A DNA stretch of 64,000 bases, taken from assembly GCA_040219515.1 (NCBI GenBank), contig JAVJSI010000008.1, positions 31,733 to 95,732 on the forward strand, read 5' to 3'. The translations under genes were made by a program, and so were the position numbers. Under the pieces are notes generated by a model. It did no database searches. It was not told the origin of the DNA and worked only from the letters and a program-made list of their open reading frames with translations. This DNA is from Acidimicrobiales bacterium (GTDB lineage: Bacteria; Actinomycetota; Acidimicrobiia; Acidimicrobiales; Aldehydirespiratoraceae). Positions 28,598 through 39,684 of this stretch are shown piece after piece. How positions within the stretch are numbered: position 1 is the first letter of the stretch; each line of letters begins with the position of its first letter.

Positions 28598-30007
28598 CTA
28601 GCCCAGCGGCACGGCCTCGGCCCCGCTGATCACCGCCGAGGTCTGCACGTGCACCGAGACATCGACGATCTCGCGTCCCACGACCACGGGCTCGGTGGCC
28701 TCGACCACGGCGATCGGACGTTCACCCTCGATGTCGGCCGAGGCGATCACGGCCCGGCGCTGCGGCCCGAGCTCGACGTCGGCCACCTTCACGAGCTGTC
28801 CGTCGACCATGCTGAACACCGCCGCGTTCGCGATGCTCGTGGGTGACGGGTTGTAGAGCACGATGCCACCCTCGTCGGCTTCGAGCGGTGCCACCCAGCG
28901 CGTCGCCGCCGCGTCGGCGCCGACCGTGGCGGAGTAGTTGGTGATCCGTTCATCGGCGAGGGTGCTCTCGCTCATCACGGCCACGGGCAGACCCGAGAGC
29001 GATCGGGCCAGGATCGACAGCGTCTGGAGGTCACCGAGCCGGGCCTCGTCGGCCAGCCGTACCTGCACCGACCGGCCCGGGCGAATCGTGAGCAGGACCG
29101 GGTCGAACACCACATCGCCGTCGGCGACGATCTCGAGATCGACCTCGGCCGACTCGGTGAGCGACGGGTTCACGACCGTGATGACGTCGTCTCGGGTCTC
29201 GCGATGGACAAAGGGAAGGAACCAGACCGGTGCGGCGTCGGCGCTCGCCGGGGTGACCGCGAGCGCACTGCGACCCTCGCCGGTGACCACCTGGAGACGC
29301 GACACCGCCACCCGACCGGCGACGACATCGATCACCGCGCTGACCCGCCCCGCCACCGGCACCGCCTCGTTGACGTCGATCGCCACCACCCGACGGGCGG
29401 GCACCACCACTCCGGTGAGCGAGTCGACACCCGTGTCGGAGTCGAACGCGATGTCGAGCACGGCATCGTCGAGGAACGGGTTGAGCACGAGCAAAGTCAT
29501 CTGCTCGCTGAACTCGGTCTCGCGAGTGGCGCCCGACGCGACCACCCAGCTGGTCGACGTGCGGGAGTGACACGGCGCACGGTCGATCCCCGAGGGGTTG
29601 CCGACATAGGTCTGCTCGACGACCAGGTCGCCCCGTTCCACCTCGACGACCGCGCCCATCCATTCCGAGTCGGGCACGAGCTCGGACAAGAGTACGACGG
29701 TGCGCCCGCCGGGATCCACCGTCTCCTGGGTCTCCCGCGCGTCGGTGCCGGTACCGCTGCGCACACCCGAGACGATGGCCGAGGCCGGGACGTCACCCAC
29801 GTTCACCAGCTCGATGTTCACACCGGCGGCGCCCTCGTCGTTCGACCCGCCGGGACAGAACCAGACGCCGTTGTCGACCACTTCCGGCACGGCGGTGGTG
29901 GCCACCGCGGCCACGCCCGGAACCGGACGGTCGCCCAGGTCCACGAGAAGCCCGGCGACCAACGCCGCAACCACGGTGCCGACCACGAGGAGCCGCGCCA
30001 ACTTCAT
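28598..30007 (-). CDS. DUF5719 family secreted/anchored protein
   Basis: A 469-residue protein with an N-terminal hydrophobic anchor or signal (MKLARLLVVGTVVAALVAGL). A long beta-rich exported part follows, with repeats resembling WFLPFVHRETRDDVITVVNPS and VWFCPGGSNDEGAAGVN. The DUF5719 family is actinobacterial and of unknown function. It is consistently coupled to a GT2 membrane glycosyltransferase, as here: its ATG at 30007 overlaps the stop of that gene as ATGA. Cysteines are few. It may assist surface glycan assembly, which is inference from pairing only. Confidence 0.82.
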   Translation of the reverse strand: MKLARLLVVGTVVAALVAGLLVDLGDRPVPGVAAVATTAVPEVVDNGVWFCPGGSNDEGAAGVNIELVNVGDVPASAIVSGVRSGTGTDARETQETVDPGGRTVVLLSELVPDSEWMGAVVEVERGDLVVEQTYVGNPSGIDRAPCHSRTSTSWVVASGATRETEFSEQMTLLVLNPFLDDAVLDIAFDSDTGVDSLTGVVVPARRVVAIDVNEAVPVAGRVSAVIDVVAGRVAVSRLQVVTGEGRSALAVTPASADAAPVWFLPFVHRETRDDVITVVNPSLTESAEVDLEIVADGDVVFDPVLLTIRPGRSVQVRLADEARLGDLQTLSILARSLSGLPVAVMSESTLADERITNYSATVGADAAATRWVAPLEADEGGIVLYNPSPTSIANAAVFSMVDGQLVKVADVELGPQRRAVIASADIEGERPIAVVEATEPVVVGREIVDVSVHVQTSAVISGAEAVPLG

Positions 30008-33000
30008 CGCAGACCTCCGATCCGTCGCCGCGTCCACAGGCCGAAGACGACCACGAACGCGAACACCTGGAGCAGCATCGCGCCCTGTCGCCAGATCGGT
30101 GTGGCGTAGGCGAGCGTCGCTTCCCCGGCCCGGTCGGGCAGGAAGGCCGTCGCCCAACCGAGGCTGCGCCGACGACCCGTGCGCTCACCGTCGACCTCGA
30201 GCTTCCATCCGGTGTCCTGGGTCTGGGCGAGGTAGATCTCGACGCCTTCGGGAACCGCGCCCTGCAGGTCGGTGCTGCGGCCGCTGAGCACTCCGACGGT
30301 GCCGGTGAGCGGCGAGGACGCGAGATCGCCGATCCGATCCCGGCCATCGTCGAAGCCTTCGCTGGCCGCGGCGCGGACGCTGGTCCATTCGGTGTTGACG
30401 TAGAGCGCCATCGCGGTGTTGACCCCCTCGACCCTCAGGAGGTCGAGTTGGCGGGCGAACGACGAGGAGACGACCGGGTCCACCGGGGTGCCGTCGACAC
30501 TGAACGGCGCCGGCGTGAGGCGGTCGAGCACCACGATGTAGCGCACCCCCAGCCCGCCGAGCGTGCGACCGAGGCGCATCGTGTCGCCGGCGAACGCGGC
30601 GGAGAGCGTCTGCTCGACCAGCGCCGCCGCACCGTCGTCGGCCGGTACGCCGAGATCGCTCACGATGGGAAGGCCGTCGAAGCTCATGGACCAGGCGAGG
30701 GTGTCGGTGAGCGCGCGTCCACCGCTGGGGACGTTCTCGGGGGCGGCGATCCACAGCACGCGATAGCTCCCGTCGACCGCAGGGTCGGCGAAGGGCAGCG
30801 TGCCGGTGAAGTCACCTCGAGGCAGGTCCCAACGACCCGACTCGGCCAGCGCCAGGGTGGGCAACGCTGCGCCGAAGGCGCCCGCGATCGCCAGCGGCAG
30901 CAGGGCCTGGCGCCACCCGAACCGCGCCCGTCGGACGTCGTGCTCGGCCACCGCCACCGCGGCCCCGGCCGTGAGCGCCACGGCGGCGGCCGCCGGGGCG
31001 AGGAGCAGCGCGGGTTCGGGAAGGCCGAAGGGCACTGCGCCCCAGGACGCGGCCCAGACCAGGGCCCACGACATCAGCGCCACCATCCAGCCCCGCGCCG
31101 CAAGGGCGAAGCGCCACGAACGTCCGACCAGGACCGCGAGGGCCAGGGGTGCCAACAGAAGGAACGAGAACAGGGCCGCGCCCGACGCGCCGAGGCCGAA
31201 GCCGAGGGTGTCGACGAGGGCCAGGTCGGTGGCACTGCCCGTGCGGCCGCCCGTGAGCGCAGCCCACGAGAACCCGACCGCGATCTGGTCGAGAACCTGG
31301 GGCAGGCAGAGGACCGCCGCGACCACGGCAGCCCACACGGCGACGCCCAGCATCCGGACCAGACCGGTGACATGGCCCGTGAGCAGCCCGGCGGCGACGA
31401 GGCCGGCGGCGATCGGCACCACGAGCACGACCGCCGCCGGCTCGAACAGGGCGGCGAGGCCCAGGGCGACACCCAGCCCCGCGCCGGCGGCGGGCACCGA
31501 CCGCCACGGACCAGCGGTCGAGCGGTAGGGAGTGGTGGCCTCGCCATGGAGCAGCGCAGTGAGCACCCACGGGGCCACCGCGTAGCCGTAGAGGCCACCG
31601 AGAGAGGCAGTCTCGATGGCGACCCAGGGAAGCGGAACGACGGCGTAGGCGACCAGCGCACCGGTCTGCGCTCGTCGGGACCCGGTGACCACCAGCATCC
31701 GCCAGGCGCCATAGAGCCCGACGAAGACGGGGAGCAGCACCCACGCGAGCCGGATCAGACCGTCGGATGCGCCGGGAAGCCACGACAGTGCGCCGAGAAG
31801 GGCAAGCCCGCTGCGCGGTGTGCCCGGTGCGCCCAGGTCCCGATGGCGCCAACCGCTCCACCACTCGCCGACGAGATCGCCGGGTGACGCCCCGAACGAC
31901 AGGAAATCGCCGGCGGCGGGGATGCCGCCGGTGATCAGGCTGCGGCTGCCGAAGACCACGAACAGCGCGACCAAGGCGGCGCTCAACGCCGCGATACGGG
32001 CCGTGCCGGTCCGCATGAGGGCGCGGAGCTGTTGGTCGTCGGTCCGGCGACCGATCTGTCCGCGCACGAAGGCGTTGATGCGCACGCTGCCGGTCTCCTG
32101 CAGCGCGCGGACGTCGCTGTGGCGGGCCCGGACCAACGGGCGGAGCTGGCGGCGCCGAGCCCGGACCTCACCGAGTCGGCGGAAGTTCCATGTCCACGCA
32201 CCGACCATGTCGCGCACATGGGAGATCCGGCCGGCGAACAGCGCCAGGACCGCCTCGCCGAAGGTGAGAACGGCGAGCATCGGGAGCGTGACCAGCAACG
32301 AGAGGCGACTGCCGGTCACCAGCACGGTGCGGATCTGATGACGCGCCCGTGACCGACGGATGTCGTCGACCCGGGTGCGGCCGTACATGTCTTCGCGGTG
32401 TCGAACCCGGGCCGCCGGCACCACCATCACCCGGGCCGCGAGGAGCTGGGCGCGCCAGCACAGATCGACGTCGTCACCCCGACGGGTGATGCCAGGATCG
32501 AACCCGCCGAGGGAGCGGAACAGACCGGTACGGATGAGCATGCAGGCCGACGGAACGGCGAACACGTCGGCGACCGAGTCGTATTGCTCCTGGTCCAGTT
32601 CCCCGGGGTCGACGACGTCGGCGGCGACACCGAAGCGGTCGACGGTGAGCCCGACGTGTTGGAGACGGTCCGGTCGCTGCCAGTCGACCAGCTTCGGACC
32701 CGCCACGCCGGCGTTGGATCGCAGCGACTCGACCACCAACTGCCGCACGGCATCGGGGGCCAGGGCCACGTCGTCGTGACAGATCAGCAGGTAGGCCGGG
32801 TCGACATCGGTGTCGAGAACCGCATTGGCCGCCTCGGAGAACCCCTCGGTGTCCGCGGCGTCGAGCACCGATGCGTTGGGCAGCACGGCCTGCACCCGAC
32901 CGCCCAGATCACCGCTTCCGCCCGCGTCGACGACCAGGACGGAAAGCCGCGCGTAGTCCTGGGTCGCGAGACTGTCGAGCGTCTCGTCGAACCAGTCGCC

Positions 33001-33075
33001 GGGGTCGTTCGTGACGACGACGGCGAGCACCGATGGCGTTGCATCGCGAGGCGTTGAGTCGGGTTGGTCGGCCAC
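30004..33075 (-). CDS. GT2 glycosyltransferase with large membrane domain
   Basis: A 1023-residue protein. The N-terminal GT2 domain (residues 12-260) shows VLAVVVTNDPGDWF, VLVVDAGGSG, a DxD-like CHDDVALAP and CWRAQLLAARVMVVP. A hydrophobic part of about twelve helices and an extracytoplasmic region follow, to about residue 990, and the C-terminus is the basic tail TRRRIGGLR. Actinobacterial homologues beside DUF5719 and whiB2 are thought to build surface polysaccharide, but the product is unknown. The start is GTG at 33075, with a possible -10 TAGCCT at 33085-33090. It is divergent from rmd. Confidence 0.85.
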   Translation of the reverse strand: MADQPDSTPRDATPSVLAVVVTNDPGDWFDETLDSLATQDYARLSVLVVDAGGSGDLGGRVQAVLPNASVLDAADTEGFSEAANAVLDTDVDPAYLLICHDDVALAPDAVRQLVVESLRSNAGVAGPKLVDWQRPDRLQHVGLTVDRFGVAADVVDPGELDQEQYDSVADVFAVPSACMLIRTGLFRSLGGFDPGITRRGDDVDLCWRAQLLAARVMVVPAARVRHREDMYGRTRVDDIRRSRARHQIRTVLVTGSRLSLLVTLPMLAVLTFGEAVLALFAGRISHVRDMVGAWTWNFRRLGEVRARRRQLRPLVRARHSDVRALQETGSVRINAFVRGQIGRRTDDQQLRALMRTGTARIAALSAALVALFVVFGSRSLITGGIPAAGDFLSFGASPGDLVGEWWSGWRHRDLGAPGTPRSGLALLGALSWLPGASDGLIRLAWVLLPVFVGLYGAWRMLVVTGSRRAQTGALVAYAVVPLPWVAIETASLGGLYGYAVAPWVLTALLHGEATTPYRSTAGPWRSVPAAGAGLGVALGLAALFEPAAVVLVVPIAAGLVAAGLLTGHVTGLVRMLGVAVWAAVVAAVLCLPQVLDQIAVGFSWAALTGGRTGSATDLALVDTLGFGLGASGAALFSFLLLAPLALAVLVGRSWRFALAARGWMVALMSWALVWAASWGAVPFGLPEPALLLAPAAAAVALTAGAAVAVAEHDVRRARFGWRQALLPLAIAGAFGAALPTLALAESGRWDLPRGDFTGTLPFADPAVDGSYRVLWIAAPENVPSGGRALTDTLAWSMSFDGLPIVSDLGVPADDGAAALVEQTLSAAFAGDTMRLGRTLGGLGVRYIVVLDRLTPAPFSVDGTPVDPVVSSSFARQLDLLRVEGVNTAMALYVNTEWTSVRAAASEGFDDGRDRIGDLASSPLTGTVGVLSGRSTDLQGAVPEGVEIYLAQTQDTGWKLEVDGERTGRRRSLGWATAFLPDRAGEATLAYATPIWRQGAMLLQVFAFVVVFGLWTRRRIGGLR

Positions 33076-33146
33076 GATCGTGCGAGGCTACCGCCCCACC
33101 GCCAACGGGCGGGGCCAGGTCTGCGCTGCTTCCCGACGGGGAAGGT

Positions 33147-33175
33147 TGAGACACCCGCCACCCACCCGTAGAGTC
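33147..33175 (+). promoter_or_regulatory. Near-consensus vegetative promoter driving the rmd leader ORF
   Basis: TTGAGA at 33147-33152, a 17-bp spacer, and TAGAGT at 33170-33175. The ATG of a 17-codon ORF starts 7 bases after the -10. This is the clearest two-box promoter I see in the window. Confidence 0.75.
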
Positions 33176-33182
33176 CTTGCCG

Positions 33183-33236
33183 ATGCCCGGCTTCTCGGCG
33201 ATGCCCGCCCCCTCCGCCTCGACCGGCGCAGCCTGA
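33183..33236 (+). CDS. 17-codon leaderless upstream ORF of rmd
   Basis: ATG at 33183 encodes MPGFSAMPAPSASTGAA and stops at TGA 33234-33236, one base before the rmd GTG (TGACGTG). The ATG coincides with the predicted transcription start, so translation would begin at the very 5' end and could deliver ribosomes to rmd, which has no ribosome site of its own. The peptide itself resembles nothing I know and may matter only as a ribosome carrier. Confidence 0.5.
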   Translation: MPGFSAMPAPSASTGAA

Positions 33237-33237
33237 C

Positions 33238-35152
<1,915 letters not shown>

Positions 35153-35153
<1 letters not shown>

Positions 35154-36085
35154 TGCACACCGTGCTCGCCGGTGGAGTCGGCGCGGCCCGGTACCTCCGA
35201 GGCGCGCTCGAGGCGTTCGACCCGTCCCTCGTGACCGGCATCGTCAACGTCGGCGACGACGTCGTCCTGCACGGTCTGCGGATCTCGCCCGACCTCGACA
35301 CCTGCACCTACACCCTGGCCGGGGCGATCGACCCCGAGCGGGGCTGGGGGCTGGTCGACGAGTCGTGGCAGGCGATGCGGGAACTCGGGCGCTACGGCGG
35401 CGAGAACTGGTTCAGCCTCGGCGACCGCGACCTCGGCACCCACCTGTACCGCACCGATCGCCTCGCCGCCGGTGCCACCCTCACCGAGGTCACCGCCGAG
35501 ATCACCGCAGCATGGGACCTCACCTGCCGGCTGCTGCCGGTGACCGACGACCCGATGGAGACGAGGGTGACACTCGCCGATGGCCGCGAGGTCGGCTTCC
35601 AGGAGTACTTCGTCGGGCTCCAGCACGACGTCCCGGTCCAGGCGGTGCGCTTCGCAGGCGCCGACGAGGCGAGGCCTACCGCCGACACCCTCGCGGCGAT
35701 CTCGTCGGCGACGACCCTCGTGATCGCGCCGAGCAACCCGATCGTGTCCATCGGACCGGTCCTCGCGGTTCCCGGCGTCGCCGAGGCGGTCAGGGCCCGC
35801 CGCGGCCGCAACGTCGCGGTCTCCCCCATCATCGGGGGCAAGGCCCTCAAGGGGCCGGCCGATCGCATGCTCCGCGAACTCGGCGAGGAATCGACCGTCG
35901 TCGGCGTCGCCCGGCGCTATCGCGACCTCGCGTCGACACTGGTGATCGACGAGACCGATGCCGACCTCGCCGACCAGGTGGAGGCCGCCGGCATGCGGGC
36001 CCTCGTCATGCCCACGATCATGTCGGAACCCGGCGTGGCCCAAGCCCTCGCCCGGGCATGCCACGAGGTAGGAGAGAACGCGTGA
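35153..36085 (+). CDS. cofD: 2-phospho-L-lactate (or PEP) transferase CofD/FbiA
   Basis: A 310-residue enzyme of F420 biosynthesis that transfers a phospho-lactyl type group to the deazaflavin Fo. Actinobacterial FbiA is reported to use phosphoenolpyruvate. The N-terminal TVLAGGVGAARYLRGAL, IVNVGDDVVLHGLRISPDLDT and ILAVPGV-type core (IAPSNPIVSIGPVL) are the family signatures. ATG at 35153 overlaps the gmd stop. The stop overlaps the cofE start as GTGA. Fo synthase (cofG, cofH or fbiC) is not in the window. Confidence 0.95.
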
Positions 36086-36783
36086 CCTCGCTCGAGATCA
36101 TCCCCATCACCGGCATCGGCGAGGTGCGCCCCGGCGACGACCTCGCCGACCTCATCATCGGAGCCGAGGCCGACATCCGCGACGGCGACTGTCTGGTGAT
36201 CACCCAGAAGGTGGTGTCGAAAGCCGAGAACCGACTCGTCGAGATCGACCCGAACGATCCCCTTTCGCACAAGCCACTCGTCGAGCAGGAGTCGGTGCGG
36301 ATCCTGCGGCGCCGGGGCGAGCTCATCATCTCCCAGACCGAACAGGGCTTCGTGTGCGCCAACGCGGGGATCGACCTGTCCAACGTCGAGCGGGGCCAGG
36401 CCGCGCTGCTCCCCGTCGACAGCGACCGTTCGGCGCGGGGCATCAAGGATCGCCTCAAGGCCCGGGCCGGGCTCGATGTGGCGATCATCGTGAGTGACAC
36501 GTTCGGTCGGCCCTGGCGTCGTGGCCTCACCGATGTCGCCATCGGCTGTGCCGGCATCGGCGCCATCGTCGATCTCCGGGGCACGACCGACTCGCTCGGG
36601 CGCGAGCTCATGGTCACCGAGGTCGCGGCCGTCGACGAGATCGCCGGCGCCGCCGACCTCGTGATGGGCAAGTCCGAGGGCGTCGCCGTGGCCATCGTGC
36701 GCGGTCTTCCCCGCGAGTGGTTCCGCGCCGGCAGTGTGGTCGACGAGATCGTCCGCGACCCGGCCGAGGATCTCTTTCGCTGA
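36082..36783 (+). CDS. cofE: F420-0:gamma-glutamyl ligase CofE
   Basis: A 233-residue enzyme that adds gamma-linked glutamates to F420-0. It shows IPITGIGEVRPGDDL, VITQKVVSKAENRLV, VSDTFGRPWRRGLTDVAIG and VMGKSEGVAVAIVRG. In mycobacteria FbiB carries an extra C-terminal FMN-binding nitroreductase-like domain of about 200 residues that reduces the intermediate. That domain is absent here, so the reduction must be done by a separate protein. GTG at 36082 has GGAGAG upstream and overlaps cofD. It ends 4 bp from the convergent galE. Confidence 0.95.
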   Translation: MTSLEIIPITGIGEVRPGDDLADLIIGAEADIRDGDCLVITQKVVSKAENRLVEIDPNDPLSHKPLVEQESVRILRRRGELIISQTEQGFVCANAGIDLSNVERGQAALLPVDSDRSARGIKDRLKARAGLDVAIIVSDTFGRPWRRGLTDVAIGCAGIGAIVDLRGTTDSLGRELMVTEVAAVDEIAGAADLVMGKSEGVAVAIVRGLPREWFRAGSVVDEIVRDPAEDLFR

Positions 36784-36787
36784 TCGA

Positions 36788-37798
36788 CTACCGGTAACCC
36801 TCGGGATGGCGGGACTGCCAACGCCAGTGGTCGCGCAACATCTCGTCGAGGTCACGGGTGGCCTGCCAGCCGAGTACCTCTGCGGCGTAATCGGTGGCCG
36901 CCCAGGTCTTGGCGATATCACCCGTCCGCCGGGCGACGATCTCGTGGGGAATCGGTTGTCCGACGGCCACTGCAGCGGCGGCGATGACCTCGAGGACGCT
37001 GTAGCCCACCCCGGTGCCGACGTTGACGATCGTCGACCCCGACAAGCCGCCCGCCAGGGCGTCGAGGGCGGCCAGGTGCGCCTCGGCGACGTCCATCACG
37101 TGGATGTAGTCACGCACGCCCGAACCGTCGGGAGTGTCGTAGTCGTCGCCGAACACCCGTACCTGCTCGAGACGACCGATCGCCACCTGCATCACGAAGG
37201 GCACCAGATTGTTCGGGATGCCGTTGGGGTCCTCGCCCATGTCGCCGCTCGGATGGGCGCCCACCGGGTTGAAGTAGCGCAATAGGACCACGTCGAGCGG
37301 ATGCGTCTTCGCCGCGTCGACGAGGATCTGCTCGCCCATGAACTTCGTCCAGCCGTAGGGGCTCTCGGCGCCCGTGGGCGCCGACTCCGTCACCGGGATC
37401 TCGTCGGGCTGCCCGTAGACGGTGCACGACGACGAGAACACCAAGCGGCCCACATCGTGCTCGACCATGGCCTCGACGAGCCCCAGCGTGGAGCCGAGAT
37501 TGTTGCGGTAGTACTCGAGTGGCTTCTCGACCGATTCACCGACCGCTTTCGATGCCGCGAAGTGCACCACCTCGTCGATGTCGTGATCGACCAGTGTCCT
37601 GTGCACCACCTCGGCGTCGAGCAGGTCGCCCTCGACGACCCGGAGATCCGGCGTGGTCAGACGGCGGAGCGCGTCGACGGCCTTGGCCGACGAGTTCGAG
37701 AAGTTGTCGATGACGACGACCTCTCGACCCGCCTCGTGGAGGGCGACGACGGTGTGCGAACCGATGTAGCCGGCGCCACCGGTGACGAGCGTCGCCAT
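36788..37798 (-). CDS. galE: UDP-glucose 4-epimerase
   Basis: A 336-residue extended SDR interconverting UDP-glucose and UDP-galactose. It has GGAGYIGSHTVVAL at residues 7-20, DNFSNSS, HFAASKAVGESVEKPLEYY, FSSSCTVYG and the catalytic YGWTK, followed by RYFNPVGAHPSG, a full GalE signature. Its ATG shares one base with the guanylyltransferase TGA (TGATG), so they are one operon. It supplies UDP-galactose for the glycosyltransferases further right. Confidence 0.96.
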   Translation of the reverse strand: MATLVTGGAGYIGSHTVVALHEAGREVVVIDNFSNSSAKAVDALRRLTTPDLRVVEGDLLDAEVVHRTLVDHDIDEVVHFAASKAVGESVEKPLEYYRNNLGSTLGLVEAMVEHDVGRLVFSSSCTVYGQPDEIPVTESAPTGAESPYGWTKFMGEQILVDAAKTHPLDVVLLRYFNPVGAHPSGDMGEDPNGIPNNLVPFVMQVAIGRLEQVRVFGDDYDTPDGSGVRDYIHVMDVAEAHLAALDALAGGLSGSTIVNVGTGVGYSVLEVIAAAAVAVGQPIPHEIVARRTGDIAKTWAATDYAAEVLGWQATRDLDEMLRDHWRWQSRHPEGYR

Positions 37799-38802
37799 CA
37801 GTCGCTCGCGGGCACGCGGGCGCCATCGAGCACAGCGGTGCCGTCGACGATCTCTGCCGCGCCGACGATGGTGAGCCCCGTGACCCGAGCGCCCGGACCG
37901 ATCACCGCGTCGGGGCCGATGACCGAGCCGTCGATCACCGCATCCGCGCCGATCGTCGCACCCGGTGAGACCACGGAGTTCCGCACCGTCGCACCGGCCT
38001 CGACCGTTGCGCCGGACATCACGACCGACCGTTCGACAGTTGCCGTGGGATCGAGCGTGGCATCGGCGGACCGACCGTCGACTCGGCGGCCGCGCACGCC
38101 GTCGAGAAGGTCGAGCTGGATCTGGAGATAGGTCTCGGGTGTGCCGGCGTCGACCCAGTAGGCATCGGATTGCACGGCCCACAGGCCACCCTCGGCGACC
38201 ATCTCCGGGAAGGTCTCCCGTTCGATCGAGACCTTGCGACCGGTGTCGATCCGGTCGAGCACGGAGGGCTCGAGCACGTAGGTACCCGCATTGATCCAGT
38301 TGGTGGGGGCTTGATCGCGCGGCGGCTTCTCGACGAAACCGAGCACCCGGCCGTCGTCGTCGGTCGGGACGACGCCGTAACGCGAAGGGTCGTCGACCGG
38401 GGTGAGCGCGATCGTGCCCTCGGCACCGACCTCGTGATGGCGACGCCACACCGCGCCCACGTCGAGATCGGTGAACACGTCGCCGTTGATCACGATGAAG
38501 GTCTCGTCGATCTCCGCCGCCGTCGCCGCGAAGCGCACCGCCCCTGCGGTGTCGAGCGGCTCGGGCTCGACGGCGTACTTCAGTGCGACACCGGCGCAGA
38601 GCGCGTCCGGATAGGCCTCGCGGAACACATCCTCGCGGTAGCCGAGCGACAGTGTGACCTCGTCGACACCGTGCCCGCCCAGTGCCTGCACGACGTGCTC
38701 GAGCATGGGCCGGTCGATCACCGGCAGCATCTGCTTGGGTGTCGTGGTCGTGAGCGGGCGCAGGCGCGTACCGAACCCGCCCACCAGAACGACGGCCTTC
38801 AT
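37798..38802 (-). CDS. Mannose-1-phosphate guanylyltransferase-type nucleotidyltransferase
   Basis: A 334-residue sugar nucleotidyltransferase. It has the pyrophosphorylase motif LVGGFGTRLRPLT at residues 6-18, PKQMLPVIDRPMLEHV, INGDVFTDLD, VEKPPRD and NAGTYVLEP. A left-handed beta-helix tail of hexapeptide repeats (VVMSGATVEAGATV) begins near residue 250. The best fit is the actinobacterial GDP-mannose pyrophosphorylase (Rv3264c type), since the window otherwise lacks that step. A glucose-1-phosphate substrate is possible. The ATG at 38802 has a GAGG ribosome site. Confidence 0.88.
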   Translation of the reverse strand: MKAVVLVGGFGTRLRPLTTTTPKQMLPVIDRPMLEHVVQALGGHGVDEVTLSLGYREDVFREAYPDALCAGVALKYAVEPEPLDTAGAVRFAATAAEIDETFIVINGDVFTDLDVGAVWRRHHEVGAEGTIALTPVDDPSRYGVVPTDDDGRVLGFVEKPPRDQAPTNWINAGTYVLEPSVLDRIDTGRKVSIERETFPEMVAEGGLWAVQSDAYWVDAGTPETYLQIQLDLLDGVRGRRVDGRSADATLDPTATVERSVVMSGATVEAGATVRNSVVSPGATIGADAVIDGSVIGPDAVIGPGARVTGLTIVGAAEIVDGTAVLDGARVPASD

Positions 38803-38806
38803 GACC

Positions 38807-39631
38807 TCACTCGGTGTCGGCCGGCACGGTGTCGTCGGGAACGGTGTCCTCGGGAACGGTGTCGTCGGTGTCGGTGTCGCCGGGAAGCGTGTCGTCGGTG
38901 CTCGGGTCGGCGTCGGGGTCGATGTCGTCAAGCGGCGGCAGGTCGAACGTGTCGCTCTCCAGGTTTGTGGTGCCGGTGGTGGCGTCGAGCTGGGCGAGAA
39001 TGGCGGCCGAGGGCTCGGGGGCGTCCTCGCCGACGGGCACCTTGCCGACGGTGAACGCCTCGCGCTCCCGAAGGAAGCGGATGTCGCCGAAGTCGTCACG
39101 ATAGGTGGTCTCGAGCTCCGGGCCGCCGGACCCGTCGACGATCCAACGGGTCACGACGATCTCGGAGTCCTCACCGTCACAACCGGTCGAGTTGTCGATC
39201 GGGGGGAAACCGGCGTCGAACGAACCGGTGGCGTCGATGCCGTCGCTGTCGATCCGCAGGCCGGTGGCATCCATGAACACGCCCAGCCGGGCGTCGGTGC
39301 CGGTGGCCGAGCTGTTGAAGGGGTGAATGTGGATCAGGCCGTCGGCGTGGGTGTGGATGCCGTCGGGGTCGAGCTGTGTGAGCAGTGTCGGCGCGACCTC
39401 ACCACAGTCGGTGATCTCGAGCGCCGAGTGCCAATGAGTCGTCGGGGACAGAAACGGTGCCACGGCTTCGTCGCGCGACGAGCGGGCGGCGATCACCAGG
39501 CCGACGCCGAGCACCACGATCGCGAGAACGAGCAGGGGGAAACCCCGCTCGCGCTTCTCCCCGACACCACGGGAGCTGGCGGCAGCACGTGCTGCACGTT
39601 GGACCTTTTTGGACGAGCTTGCCTTACCCAC
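38807..39631 (-). CDS. Membrane-anchored protein with clustered histidines
   Basis: A 274-residue protein of unknown function. A basic N-terminus and one helix (residues 32-49) are followed by an exported domain with three paired-histidine motifs: H66-W-H68, H93-T-H95 and H101-I-H103, plus C76 in EITDCGE. The C-terminus is an Asp/Thr/Pro tail (DDTVPEDTVPDDTVP). The spacing resembles a family of actinobacterial proteins I have seen with the same histidine pattern. A metal site is likely but unproven. GTG at 39631 is preceded by TAGCGT and eight bases. It lies 4 bp before the guanylyltransferase gene, so they are co-transcribed. Confidence 0.75.
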   Translation of the reverse strand: MGKASSSKKVQRAARAAASSRGVGEKRERGFPLLVLAIVVLGVGLVIAARSSRDEAVAPFLSPTTHWHSALEITDCGEVAPTLLTQLDPDGIHTHADGLIHIHPFNSSATGTDARLGVFMDATGLRIDSDGIDATGSFDAGFPPIDNSTGCDGEDSEIVVTRWIVDGSGGPELETTYRDDFGDIRFLREREAFTVGKVPVGEDAPEPSAAILAQLDATTGTTNLESDTFDLPPLDDIDPDADPSTDDTLPGDTDTDDTVPEDTVPDDTVPADTE

Positions 39632-39639
39632 GAGCGACC

Positions 39640-39645
39640 ACGCTA
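39640..39645 (-). promoter_or_regulatory. Probable -10 box of the His-rich protein, gmp and galE operon
   Basis: TAGCGT, eight bases, then GTG at 39631. No ribosome site is seen, so the transcript is leaderless or nearly so. Confidence 0.4.
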
Positions 39646-39684
39646 GCGGTCGGGCCCACCACTACTGCGCGCACCCGGCGGGAT

